A stretch of 64,000 nucleotides of DNA from Brachyspira suanatina (GTDB lineage Bacteria; Spirochaetota; Brachyspiria; Brachyspirales; Brachyspiraceae). Below the pieces are notes generated by a model that was not told the origin of the DNA, searched no databases, and worked only from the letters and a program-made list of their open reading frames with translations. Location: positions 1,444,995 to 1,508,994 of the forward strand of contig NZ_CVLB01000001.1 in NCBI RefSeq assembly GCF_001049755.1, given 5' to 3'. The translations under genes and the position numbers were made by a program. This document shows positions 17,574-26,478 of the stretch, piece after piece (position 1 is the first letter of the stretch; every line of letters begins with the position of its first letter).

Positions 17574-18881
17574 ATGATTAATAAAAATAATTTTTTTTCT
17601 AGAGATAATAATTCTTTAACACACAATAAAATTTTAGTTATTGGCGGAGAAATACTATTAATTGCTATAGTATTTACTGCTTTTTTCTATTTTTGTTATT
17701 TAATTAGAGATATAATAAATCCTATTATATTATTTATTATACTTATAGTAGCTCTAATACCGTTTTGGAAATATATATGGGCTAAAACTTCAATAGTATT
17801 AATATTAGCCTTATTTACACTATGGGTCATTAAAGAAGCCGGATATTTAGTTGCACCATTTATTTGGGGAATTTTTATTGCATATATGTTTGATCCTTTA
17901 ATAACAAAAATGCAGACTAAAATTCCTAGAATAACCGCCGTATTACTAATATATATACCATTATTATTATTGGCTATAATATTTATAATATTTATTCTTC
18001 CCAGAACTATAGAACAAATTGAAGTAATATTTAAAACATTGCCTCAATATGTGGATAAAATATATAACTCCATATCTGATATGCTTATAACATTATCTGA
18101 AAAATTAAACAGAACAATAGGAAAAAGTTTTGATATCAATTTAGAAATAGACTCAAATGCTATAAATGATTTTTTATTTGGTAATAGCGGCGTTGTAACT
18201 TTAATGTATAGAAAAATTATAGATTTCAGATTCCAGAATATAAACAGCATAACTACAATATTCAGCATAATATTTTCATACTTTGTAATACTTCCTTTTG
18301 TTACTTTTTATCTAATGTTGGACTTTCAAAATATAAAAGATAGAATCATAAAAATAATACCTATGAGATGGCAAAGTTCTGTAAGTAATATAATAAAAAA
18401 TTCAAATTATATAATAAATAGTTATGTAGTTGGAATGACAATATTAGCTGTATCATTTTTTATCATATGTTATATAATGCTATCCGTAACAAATACTAAA
18501 TATGCATTTATATTAGCTTTACTTAGAGGGCTTTTAAATTATATACCATTTATAGGACCATTTGCAGCATTTATATCAGCATTATTTATAGGTATAATTA
18601 CAGAACCTGTATGGTGGCATGGCGCTTTAAAAATGTGTATAATATACGGCATCATACAAATATTGGATTCAGGAATAATGGCGCCTAAAATATTGGGAAA
18701 ATCAGTAAAAATTCACCCTATAGCTGTAATGTTCAGTACTATTATAGGAGGAGTACTTTTTGGTTTCCTAGGAGTATTATTTGCTGTACCATTCTGCGGA
18801 ATTATAATAATAACAATAAAAAACTTTTTTAATAAATATTATCATTCAAAATTTTATACTTTAACGAAAAGAGGCGAATAG
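17574..18881 (+). CDS. AI-2E family transporter (putative permease)
   Basis: 435-aa polytopic membrane protein of the AI-2E/PerM family, whose members include Na+/H+ antiporters and proposed AI-2 exporters. Eight or so helices; the family pattern is seen in AGYLVAPFIWGIFIAYMFDP, the extended amphipathic middle segment, FVTFYLMLDFQNIKDRI and the C-terminal LRGLLNYIPFIGPFAAFISA followed by GVLFGFLGVLFAVPFCGI. Substrate cannot be predicted. The stop codon abuts the ATG of the next gene, so they are translationally coupled. Confidence 0.85.
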   Translation: MINKNNFFSRDNNSLTHNKILVIGGEILLIAIVFTAFFYFCYLIRDIINPIILFIILIVALIPFWKYIWAKTSIVLILALFTLWVIKEAGYLVAPFIWGIFIAYMFDPLITKMQTKIPRITAVLLIYIPLLLLAIIFIIFILPRTIEQIEVIFKTLPQYVDKIYNSISDMLITLSEKLNRTIGKSFDINLEIDSNAINDFLFGNSGVVTLMYRKIIDFRFQNINSITTIFSIIFSYFVILPFVTFYLMLDFQNIKDRIIKIIPMRWQSSVSNIIKNSNYIINSYVVGMTILAVSFFIICYIMLSVTNTKYAFILALLRGLLNYIPFIGPFAAFISALFIGIITEPVWWHGALKMCIIYGIIQILDSGIMAPKILGKSVKIHPIAVMFSTIIGGVLFGFLGVLFAVPFCGIIIITIKNFFNKYYHSKFYTLTKRGE

Positions 18882-19412
18882 ATGTTAGTTTACTTAGTAC
18901 CAATATTTATAATACTTCCATTATTTTTAATGGCTATTATGATATTTCTACCAACGTTCATAGGAAAGAGAATACCTCCTGCTTTCTCAAAAGAAAAAAC
19001 TCAAGTATTTAATATTAATAGAAATGAATTATACAATCTCATCATAGATTATGAAAACTACCCTGCTTGGTTAAAATACATATCAATAGTTCGTACAGAA
19101 AAATTAGATAATGATAAATTAAAAATAATGCAAACATATTCAAATAGAAGGACATATCAGGAATTAATAGAAGTAAGAAGAATAGAAAACAGTGAAATAT
19201 CAATAGTAAAAACAGAAAATGAATACACAGCTCTTTGGACATATATATTAGAAGATACAGAAAATGGAAGAACTAGACTTACAATAAAAGAAACTATGTA
19301 TGTATATCATCCTTATTTGAGATTCATGCTTAAATATGTACTTATAGATGAAAACGGTAAAAGCGACTTTTTCAGAAGAGTAAGAGCTTTTATAAACAAA
19401 CATAAACAATAA
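18882..19412 (+). CDS. Membrane-anchored SRPBCC-type (START-like) protein
   Basis: 176 aa. One N-terminal membrane helix (LVYLVPIFIILPLFLMAIMI) followed by a soluble domain that reads like a polyketide-cyclase/START-like fold: FNINRNELYNLIIDYENYPAWLKYI is the usual helix-grip opening with the WLKYI segment, then a series of beta strands. Such domains bind hydrophobic ligands; ligand unknown. Starts directly at the end of the AI-2E transporter gene with no gap, with GAGGCGAATAG just upstream as ribosome site. Family assignment is by pattern only. Confidence 0.65.
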   Translation: MLVYLVPIFIILPLFLMAIMIFLPTFIGKRIPPAFSKEKTQVFNINRNELYNLIIDYENYPAWLKYISIVRTEKLDNDKLKIMQTYSNRRTYQELIEVRRIENSEISIVKTENEYTALWTYILEDTENGRTRLTIKETMYVYHPYLRFMLKYVLIDENGKSDFFRRVRAFINKHKQ

Positions 19413-19418
19413 TTTTTT

Positions 19419-19670
19419 ATTATTGTTATGCTCGCCCACCTGTAAAGGTGCCTACTTGGTTCACTAAAGGCTTAACTTAATAAATTAAGTTACGTGCCTG
19501 TGTCCCTATTGGAAGGGCTTGGACTCGCTTTTATATTTTAATTCTAATATTTAAAAACTATTATTTTTTATTATTGCTAATAAAAATTGTTCCTCTCGCT
19601 ATGCGTGCCTACAGCAAAGGCTCTGTCAAGTAAACTTGCCAGAGGCGAACAATTTTTATAATTAGCTTTA
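19419..19670. repeat. Dispersed intergenic repeat element, copy A
   Basis: Opens with TATTGTTATGCTCGCCCACC and GTAAAGGTGCCTACTTGG, contains small GC-rich hairpins such as the AACTTAATAAATTAAGTT palindrome, and closes with the pair AAAAATTGTTC ... GAACAATTTTT. The same opening and closing modules recur at 48218-48472. No coding frame of note. GC is clearly above the surrounding DNA. Confidence 0.7.
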
Positions 19671-19686
19671 CAATATTTAAAAATTA

Positions 19687-20025
19687 CTATTTTCTATTCT
19701 TTTTACCCCATACACATATAGCATCTAATATTGGTATTAAAGATTTACCTCTTTTAGATAAGCTATATTCTACTTTGGGTGGTATTTGAGGGTATTCTTT
19801 TCTAGTAATTAAATCATCTTTTTCTAATTCTTTCAAAGTTAAACTCAATGTTTTATGAGAGATATTAGATATTATTCTTTTTAATTCATTATATCTCACA
19901 ACATTTAATTCTGACAATATATATAATATTATCATTTTATATTTACCTGATATTAATGACATAGTATAGGCAAAACCTGTATCTTCCATATATTTTTCTT
20001 TAAGTTTGTTATTATCTTTTTTCAT
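19687..20025 (-). CDS. HxlR-family transcriptional regulator
   Basis: 112-aa winged-helix regulator. The family signature is visible: LISGKYKMIILYILSELNVVRYNELKRII, then SHKTLSLTLKELEKDDLITRKEY and PPKVEYSLSKRGKSLIPIL. HxlR proteins commonly sense electrophiles, redox state or aldehydes and repress neighbouring reductase genes. The usual N-terminal sensing cysteine is absent: the only cysteine is near the C-terminus (ICVWGKK). Divergently transcribed from a flavodoxin-like reductase gene, which is its likely target. Confidence 0.88.
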   Translation of the reverse strand: MKKDNNKLKEKYMEDTGFAYTMSLISGKYKMIILYILSELNVVRYNELKRIISNISHKTLSLTLKELEKDDLITRKEYPQIPPKVEYSLSKRGKSLIPILDAICVWGKKNRK

Positions 20026-20049
20026 ATATTATCCTTTATTATCATTTTA

Positions 20050-20093
20050 TACTTTACTTTTAGTTAGTATATAATATTTTTGTTAGTACTTGA
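20050..20093. promoter_or_regulatory. Possible HxlR operator region
   Basis: Between the divergent regulator and reductase genes, TACTTTACTTTTAGTTAGTA (20050-20069) is an imperfect palindrome with TACT and AGTA ends, and TTAGTACTTGA follows at 20083. HxlR-type regulators often bind TACT/AGTA-like palindromes. The assignment is tentative. Confidence 0.35.
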
Positions 20094-20156
20094 TAAATAT
20101 AATATATAATACTAAAATAATAATATCAATAATAATTTACTATACAGGAGTAAAAA

Positions 20157-20714
20157 ATGAAAAAAATATTAGTTTTAAATGGAAGCCCAAGATTAAATGG
20201 CAACACTTCTGTTTTGATAGAAGAATTTACTAAAGGGGCAAAACTTAACGGAAATGATATAATAAAATTCAATTTAGACAGAATGAATATACATTGCTGT
20301 AAAGGCTGTTTAAAAGGAGGTAAAAATCCTGATAGTCCATGCTCTCAAAAAGACGATATGGATAAAATATATCCGCATTATAAAGAAGCAGACATACTGG
20401 TATTGGCATCTCCTATGTATTATTGGGCCTTCTCTGCTCAATTAAAAATCTTTATAGACAGAATATTTGCTGTTACTGAAATAGATCCTAATTATAAAAC
20501 ACCATATAAAGAATGCATTATGCTTATGGCAGCAGAAGGAAATGATGATAATAATTCTAAGCCTGTTATAGAATATTATCAATCTTTATTGAATTATTTA
20601 GGCTGGAAAGATTTAGGATATTTAATTGCAGGGGGAGTATTTAATATAGGAGATATTAAAGGAAAAGAAGAATTTTTAAATAAAGCATTTGAAATAGGAA
20701 AAGCTATAATTTAA
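20157..20714 (+). CDS. Flavodoxin-fold NAD(P)H-dependent reductase
   Basis: 185-aa flavodoxin-like FMN reductase. The FMN phosphate loop LVLNGSPRLNGNTSVL is near the N-terminus, and LASPMYYWAFSAQLKIFIDR is the second flavin-contact segment. A cysteine cluster (HCCKGCLKGGKNPDSPCSQ, about residues 43-61) resembles that of iron-sulfur-flavoprotein-like and multimeric flavodoxin relatives. Probably a cytosolic reductase for quinones, nitro compounds or oxidised thiols. Divergent HxlR regulator suggests induction by electrophilic or oxidative stress (inference). Confidence 0.85.
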   Translation: MKKILVLNGSPRLNGNTSVLIEEFTKGAKLNGNDIIKFNLDRMNIHCCKGCLKGGKNPDSPCSQKDDMDKIYPHYKEADILVLASPMYYWAFSAQLKIFIDRIFAVTEIDPNYKTPYKECIMLMAAEGNDDNNSKPVIEYYQSLLNYLGWKDLGYLIAGGVFNIGDIKGKEEFLNKAFEIGKAII

Positions 20715-20786
20715 ATCCATTTACATTAATTCATTTTAATATATAATTTATAGTCAATAAATTTAAAAAATAAGGATTTTTAATAC

Positions 20787-21749
20787 ATGATTAATTTTGA
20801 ACCTATTTCATTAGAAAAACAGGAACTTTATCATAAATATTTTTCTATGACTCCAGAGCAATCTGCTGATTATACATTTATGAATTTGTTAGGATTAAAG
20901 GATATATATATGCTTGAATGGGCATTTACAGAAAAGCTAGTTTGGATAAGACAGAAATCTCCTTATACTATATATTGGGCTCCTGTAGGCGATTGGTTTA
21001 ATACTAACTTCTGCACTGATTTTAGCCCTTGTGAAATTTCAGGTGAAACTATAATAAGAATACCTAAGGAACTAGCTTTATTTTGGGAGAAAACTACTAA
21101 AATAAAAGTTAAAGAAACTAGAGATGAATGGGAATATATATATGATCTCAATGAACTAACTACACTACCGGGGAAAAAATTCCATAACAAAAAGAATTTA
21201 TATAATCAATTTCTTAAAAATGAATTTAAATATGTTCCAATAGATAATAAAACTGTAATAAAGGATATACTTGATTTCGAAGCTAAATGGGAAGAAGAAG
21301 AGAAAAAAAACAATGCTGCTTTAAATGAAAATAATGCTGAAGAATGCGAAACTTTTGACAGCAGTAAATTATTAACTCATGAAGTAAGAGCGGAAGCAGA
21401 CACTATAATGATAAAAACTTTACTTGGTAATTGGGATATAATAAATAATATATCAGGAGGAGCTATTTATATAGATAATAAAATAGTAGCATATACTATA
21501 GCTGATTTAAGTATGAGAGATACTATTGTAGTTCATTCAGAAAGAGGTGATAGAAATTACAAAGGCACATATCAGGCAATAAACAGAATGTTCTTAGAAA
21601 ATTTAAAAAATTATATAAATGATTATGAAAGATTTAAATTTGTTAATAGAGAGCAGGATGTTGGAGATTTAGGACTTAGAAAAGCAAAAATGTCATATAA
21701 TCCTGTAGGATATATAGAAAAATATAAAGGTTTCTGTACAGAATTCTAA
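20787..21749 (+). CDS. DUF2156 (phosphatidylglycerol lysyltransferase C-terminal-like) protein
   Basis: 320 aa, soluble, with two GNAT-like lobes. The family pattern is seen at MTPEQSADYTFMNLLGLKDI near the start, and in the second half at ISGGAIYIDNKIVAYTIADL and NRMFLENLKNYINDYERF, ending FVNREQDVGDLGLRKAKMSY, the acyl-CoA/tRNA-acyl-like site of DUF2156 proteins. Free-standing DUF2156 proteins lack the membrane part of MprF; some are thought to be aminoacyl transferases, but function is not established. Single gene, terminated by a hairpin shared with oadB. Confidence 0.85.
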   Translation: MINFEPISLEKQELYHKYFSMTPEQSADYTFMNLLGLKDIYMLEWAFTEKLVWIRQKSPYTIYWAPVGDWFNTNFCTDFSPCEISGETIIRIPKELALFWEKTTKIKVKETRDEWEYIYDLNELTTLPGKKFHNKKNLYNQFLKNEFKYVPIDNKTVIKDILDFEAKWEEEEKKNNAALNENNAEECETFDSSKLLTHEVRAEADTIMIKTLLGNWDIINNISGGAIYIDNKIVAYTIADLSMRDTIVVHSERGDRNYKGTYQAINRMFLENLKNYINDYERFKFVNREQDVGDLGLRKAKMSYNPVGYIEKYKGFCTEF

Positions 21750-21785
21750 TAAAAATATAAACTCAATTTAAATTTTTCAATAAAA

Positions 21786-21817
21786 AAGGAAGCCCAATTC
21801 TTTGAGCTTCCTTTCAT
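21786..21817. terminator. Bidirectional terminator between DUF2156 gene and oadB
   Basis: Stem AAGGAAGC (21786-21793) / GCTTCCTT (21806-21813) flanked by an A run on the left and T-rich DNA on the right, between convergent genes. Confidence 0.75.
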
Positions 21818-21834
21818 ATTATCTTATTTACTCA

Positions 21835-23211
21835 TTAACCTAATATAGCTAAAAGTACTCCGGCAGCAACAGCAGAACCAATTACTCCTGATACATTCGG
21901 ACCCATAGCATGCATAAGTAAGAAGTTATGAGGATTAGATTCCTGTCCAACTTTATTAGCAACTCTTGCAGCCATAGGAACAGCTGATACTCCAGCAGCT
22001 CCGATAAGAGGATTGATTTTATCTTTACTAAATATATTCATTAATTTAGCAAGAAGTACTCCGCCTGCTGTACCCATAGAGAATGCTACTAAACCTAATA
22101 CTAATATACCCAATGTTTCAAAACGTAAGAATTTATCAGCAGCCAATTTACTGCCAACAGATAATCCTAACATTATTGTAACTATGTTAATTAATTCATT
22201 TTGAGCAGTTTTAGAAAGTCTGTCTGTAACACCAGATTCTTTGATTAAATTACCAAACATCAAAGCACCAATTAAAGGAGCAGCATCTGGTAAAAGTAAA
22301 GCAACAAGTATTATAACAGTAAGAGGGAAAATAATTTTTTCTCTTTTACTAACAGGACGAAGCTGTTTCATCTCTATTTTTCTTTCATTTTCTGTAGTAA
22401 GCCATTTCATAATAGGAGGCTGTATTATAGGTACTAAAGCCATATATGAATAAGCAGCAACCGCAATAGCACCTAATAAACCAGGTGAAAGTCTTGAAGC
22501 TGTAAATATAGCAGTAGGACCATCAGCACCTCCGATAATACCTATTGAAGCAGCATCTTTTAATGTGAAAGAAATAACTGGTATATATGTAGATATTATC
22601 ATAGCACCAAGTAAAGTACCAAATATACCTATCTGAGCAGCAGCACCTAATAAAGCAGTTTTAGGGTTAGCAATAAGCGGACCAAAGTCTGTCATAGCAC
22701 CAACACCAATGAATATGAATAGTGGGAATAATCCTGATTCAATACCAAAAGTATATATTTGACCTAAAAAACCTCCGCTGCTTATAGTAACAGGTATACC
22801 ATTCATAATTTCTACTACAGGCAAAGCAGCAATATTTGCTATAGGAATATTAGCTAAAATTCCGCCCATACCTATAGGAATAAGAAGAAGTGGTTCAAAA
22901 CCTTTAGCTATAGCAAGATAAACTAAAAGTAAACCAACACAAATCATTATAGCATTCTGCCATAATGGAGCAGATTTTACTTTAATATCATTTAATTTAG
23001 TTTGATATTTTTCTTCTTTACTCTTTTCAGCTTTAGCTTGAGCTTCTGCTATTTCTTTTTCGCTTCTAGGAAATAAACCTCCGAAAGCAGTATTTCTCAC
23101 CAAAGAAATAAGCGAATCTTTTATATTAAGAGGTTCCTGATCACTTTCTTGAGGCAACACCACAGATGCTGTCATAAAGATAAGTGCAAATACTAAAAAT
23201 ATTTTTCTCAT
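21835..23211 (-). CDS. oadB: Oxaloacetate decarboxylase beta subunit (Na+ pump)
   Basis: Membrane subunit that decarboxylates carboxybiotin and exports Na+ across the inner membrane. 458 aa, with the family core from about residue 80: [15 protein letters not shown], the conserved [17 protein letters not shown], and [15 protein letters not shown], which holds the Asp of the Na+ site. The N-terminus adds about 80 residues beyond usual OadB: a signal-like helix ([19 protein letters not shown]) and a charged Glu/Lys-rich segment. GGAG ribosome site. Last gene of oadG-oadA-oadB. Confidence 0.93.
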   Translation of the reverse strand: MRKIFLVFALIFMTASVVLPQESDQEPLNIKDSLISLVRNTAFGGLFPRSEKEIAEAQAKAEKSKEEKYQTKLNDIKVKSAPLWQNAIMICVGLLLVYLAIAKGFEPLLLIPIGMGGILANIPIANIAALPVVEIMNGIPVTISSGGFLGQIYTFGIESGLFPLFIFIGVGAMTDFGPLIANPKTALLGAAAQIGIFGTLLGAMIISTYIPVISFTLKDAASIGIIGGADGPTAIFTASRLSPGLLGAIAVAAYSYMALVPIIQPPIMKWLTTENERKIEMKQLRPVSKREKIIFPLTVIILVALLLPDAAPLIGALMFGNLIKESGVTDRLSKTAQNELINIVTIMLGLSVGSKLAADKFLRFETLGILVLGLVAFSMGTAGGVLLAKLMNIFSKDKINPLIGAAGVSAVPMAARVANKVGQESNPHNFLLMHAMGPNVSGVIGSAVAAGVLLAILG

Positions 23212-23244
23212 TATTTTTATCTCCTTAAAATCAGCATCTATATA

Positions 23245-25044
23245 TTAGCCAACTATAGCCAATTCCTGACCTGCAACAACAGCATCACCTGGTTTTACTT
23301 TTACTTCTTTAACTACACCGCTAGCAGAAGATTTAATTTCAACTTCCATTTTCATAGCTTCTACTATTAATATAGTAGTTCCGTCTTGAACTTGAGTTCC
23401 AACAGGAGCAACTATTTTTAATACTGTACCAGGTAAACCAGCAGTAACAGGAGTAGCAGAACCTGATGAAGCAGGAGCAGCAGATTGAGCAGCACCAGCA
23501 ACTATACCATCTTTAATACTATAATCATAGCTTACACCATCAACTATAGCTTTACCATTTTCTATTTTTATACCATAGCTTGATCCGCCAACTGTAATAG
23601 TAACTTCATTGCTTGTAGCTTTAACATCAGAAGTACCGCCTGCATTCTTTCTAATACCAAGTTTAGCTTCGCCTTTAAGGAATTGAATACCTTTTTCTTT
23701 ACAAGCAGCAGCAATAAATACATTCTCATCAGAAAGATCAGTTATGCCAGCATCTTTTAAAGCCTGTTCAGCAGCTTTTCTACCTTTTTTAGGGTTTTTA
23801 TCATCTATATCCATGGCAAGTTCAGTAGTAGGCTGTAAACCTAACTGTTCGCTAGCTATTTTTACGATTTCTGGGTCTGGAGTAGAAGGTGTTTTACCAA
23901 AATAACCTAATACCATTTTTCCATAACCGTCAGCAATTTTTTTCCATTCACCTTGCATTACATTATTGAATGCTTGTTGGAAATAGAACTGAGATACAGG
24001 AGTTACTGAAGTACCAAAACCGCCTTTTTTAACTACCTCTGTCATAGCTTTAATAACTTCAGGGAATCTATTCATTACGTTAATATCTCTCATCATTTGA
24101 GTATTAGCTGTTAAAGCACCACCAGGCATTGGAGCGAATGGAATCATTGGCTCTACTGTTCTACTTTCAGGTGGTAAGAAGTAATCTTTCATACATTCTT
24201 TGAATACTTCTTCAGCTTCTCTGATTTTATCTATATCTACATTAAGAGTATATTCAGTGCCTCTTAAAGCATGCCACATAACTATTAAGTCTGTTTGACA
24301 AGTACCACCTGATACAGGAGCAGCTGAAAGGTCTATACAATCAGCACCAGCATCTAAAGCAGCTCTATACTGAACAGCACCTATACCTGCTGTTTCATGG
24401 CTATGCATTTGTATATGTACATCTTTACCTAATATTCTTCTAGCCTCTTTAATAGTATCATAAACTACCTGAGGAGTTGTAGTACCTGAAGCATCTTTAA
24501 AACATACAGAATCAAAATCTACTTTATCTTTAATTTGAGTTAATACTTTTCCATAGAATTCAGCATCATGTGCACCTTCACATCCAGGAGGAAGTGCCAT
24601 CATACTAACACATACCTGGTGTTTAAGTCCTGCTTCTTTAATACATTTACCGCTAAAAATAAGGTTATTAACATCATTTAAAGCGTCAAAGTTTCTAATA
24701 GTTGTAACACCATGTTTTTTGAATAAATCAGCATGAAGTTTAATCATTTCTCTAGGCTGAGATTCCAAACCTACAACATTAACGCCTCTTGCTAAAGTTT
24801 GTAAGTTTACATTAGGTCCTACTGTTTTTCTAAAAGTATCCATAACATCAAAAGCATTTTCATTATTATAGAAAAATGCACTTTGGAATGTTGCACCGCC
24901 GCCTGACTCAAAATATGTAACTCCGGCTTTAACAAAAGCCTCTACAGCAGGCATAAAATCTTTAGATAATACTCTAGCACCATAAACAGATTGGAAACCA
25001 TCTCTGAATGCTGTTAGCATAAATTTTATTTCTTTTTTAGCCAT
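23245..25044 (-). CDS. oadA: Oxaloacetate decarboxylase alpha subunit, biotin carboxyl carrier
   Basis: Carboxyltransferase that moves the C4 carboxyl of oxaloacetate to biotin. 599 aa. The N-terminal TIM barrel starts TAFRDGFQSVYGARVLSKDF and shows the catalytic VCFKDASGTTTPQVV and metal-binding HIQMHSHETAGIGA. An Ala/Pro-rich linker (about 510-530) leads to the C-terminal biotinyl domain with the biotin attachment lysine at residue 565 in VEAMKMEVEI. With OadG and OadB it forms the Na+-translocating pump used in anaerobic oxaloacetate/pyruvate metabolism. A pyruvate carboxylase or methylmalonyl-CoA decarboxylase role is less likely given the three-gene set. Confidence 0.95.
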   Translation of the reverse strand: MAKKEIKFMLTAFRDGFQSVYGARVLSKDFMPAVEAFVKAGVTYFESGGGATFQSAFFYNNENAFDVMDTFRKTVGPNVNLQTLARGVNVVGLESQPREMIKLHADLFKKHGVTTIRNFDALNDVNNLIFSGKCIKEAGLKHQVCVSMMALPPGCEGAHDAEFYGKVLTQIKDKVDFDSVCFKDASGTTTPQVVYDTIKEARRILGKDVHIQMHSHETAGIGAVQYRAALDAGADCIDLSAAPVSGGTCQTDLIVMWHALRGTEYTLNVDIDKIREAEEVFKECMKDYFLPPESRTVEPMIPFAPMPGGALTANTQMMRDINVMNRFPEVIKAMTEVVKKGGFGTSVTPVSQFYFQQAFNNVMQGEWKKIADGYGKMVLGYFGKTPSTPDPEIVKIASEQLGLQPTTELAMDIDDKNPKKGRKAAEQALKDAGITDLSDENVFIAAACKEKGIQFLKGEAKLGIRKNAGGTSDVKATSNEVTITVGGSSYGIKIENGKAIVDGVSYDYSIKDGIVAGAAQSAAPASSGSATPVTAGLPGTVLKIVAPVGTQVQDGTTILIVEAMKMEVEIKSSASGVVKEVKVKPGDAVVAGQELAIVG

Positions 25045-25086
25045 TATTATTTCTCCTTATAACTTGATAAAAAAATTACAATTTAA

Positions 25087-25332
25087 TTATTTAGATTTAC
25101 TGCTATGAACATGTGCTAAAGCAATAGCAATAGCAACCATTTTGTCATTGCTTGATGATATAACTGGAGGAGCAGCAGATATTTCTTCCTTAGGAGGAGG
25201 CATTAATTTATCTACTTGTGCTACTATACCAGCGACAAACTTCATAACGAAAACTAATATAATTAAAAACAATACAACAACACCCATACCTATGAGCATT
25301 ATTTGCAAAGCTTCTATAATACTACTATTCAT
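25087..25332 (-). CDS. oadG: Oxaloacetate decarboxylase gamma subunit
   Basis: 81 aa: one membrane helix (IMLIGMGVVVLFLIILVFVM) with the OadG-type GMGVVVLFL motif, followed by a short Pro-rich cytoplasmic tail and HVHSSK near the end, which may provide metal ligands. The ATG at 25332 is preferred over an adjacent upstream TTG because AGGAG is seven bases before it. Assembles OadA onto OadB. First gene of the operon. Confidence 0.88.
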   Translation of the reverse strand: MNSSIIEALQIMLIGMGVVVLFLIILVFVMKFVAGIVAQVDKLMPPPKEEISAAPPVISSSNDKMVAIAIALAHVHSSKSK

Positions 25333-25439
25333 CAAAACACTCCTATTATTAATAAATTTTAACTGCTTAATTATACATTATTTTTTACTTATATACAAGT
25401 AAATTTATTACAAAATATAGATCTAATATCACAATATAT

Positions 25440-25467
25440 TTGACTTTATAGAAATACTATATATAAT
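25440..25467 (+). promoter_or_regulatory. Promoter of murI
   Basis: TTGACT (25440-25445), 16-nt spacer, TATAAT (25462-25467), 38 nt before the murI start. It is divergent from the oad operon. Confidence 0.6.
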
Positions 25468-25504
25468 AATTATAATTTAGTTAATAAATTTTTGGGATAA
25501 AATT

Positions 25505-26344
25505 ATGAATACTAATTCACTTTCAGCTAATATGCCAATAGCAGTTTTTGATTCAGGATTAGGAGGTTTAACTGTTTTAAAAAAATTAATTGAAATACTT
25601 CCTAATGAAAATTACGTATATATAGGTGATAACGCTAATATACCATACGGTGATAAATCTAAAGAAGAAATAATAAATCTAACATTAAAAATGACTGATT
25701 TTTTAGTTGAGCAAAAATGCAAAATGATTATTATCGCATGCAATACTATAACAGCTTGCTCTTATGATATTTTAAAACAAAGATATAATATACCTATAAT
25801 TGAAGTTATATCAAATGCTGTAATAGATGCATTGGATAAAACAAAAAATAATAATATATCAATAATGGCTACAGAGTTTACAGTTAATTCTAATATATAT
25901 AAAAACAGAATAATAAAATTTAATAAACAAGCAAAAGTTACTCAAATAGCATGCAAAGACTTATGCCCTATGATAGAAAATGGCTGGTATAGTTATGAAA
26001 ACAGATTAGAAATATTAAAAAACTATTTAGAAAGCATAGATACAAATTCAGATACTTTAATATTAGGATGCACCCATTATCCTCATATAATTAATGATAT
26101 AAAAAATTTATTAGAAAATGATATTAGAAATTCTATAAATAATATAATAGATCCTTCGTATCATACAGCAATATCAGCTAAAGAATATTTAAAAAATAAT
26201 AATTTATTATCTGATAATATAATAGAAGATTATAAAACAACCATATTTTCTACAGAGAAATCAGAAAAAATTAATAAATTGATAAATATATTAATTCCAA
26301 AAGATATTTATAAAAACTATAACATAAAATATGTAAATTTATAA
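25505..26344 (+). CDS. murI: Glutamate racemase
   Basis: Converts L- to D-glutamate for peptidoglycan. 279 aa, normal length. Catalytic cysteines are C79 in IIIACNTITACS and C189 in LILGCTHYPHI; the N-terminal PIAVFDSGLGGLTVLKKL and YIGDNANIPYGDKS motifs are standard. ATG start preceded by GGGATAAAATT. The extra eight or so residues before PIAVF are slightly longer than usual. Monocistronic or weakly linked to the following gene. Confidence 0.95.
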   Translation: MNTNSLSANMPIAVFDSGLGGLTVLKKLIEILPNENYVYIGDNANIPYGDKSKEEIINLTLKMTDFLVEQKCKMIIIACNTITACSYDILKQRYNIPIIEVISNAVIDALDKTKNNNISIMATEFTVNSNIYKNRIIKFNKQAKVTQIACKDLCPMIENGWYSYENRLEILKNYLESIDTNSDTLILGCTHYPHIINDIKNLLENDIRNSINNIIDPSYHTAISAKEYLKNNNLLSDNIIEDYKTTIFSTEKSEKINKLINILIPKDIYKNYNIKYVNL

Positions 26345-26478
26345 TTATTGACTTTATTTTATATTATGATAGTATTATAATATGAATTGTTTAATCACAA
26401 ATCTGAAAAGTATATTCTATTTTTCATTTACAAAAATATCACAAATTCAAAAAAAATTATTTTTTGTGGAGTATTGTG

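Noticed and set aside
26347-26385. Promoter upstream of the YidC-sulfatase fusion
   Set aside because: A TTGACT box exists but no -10 box at 16-18 nt spacing could be chosen among the many TATAAT-like words.
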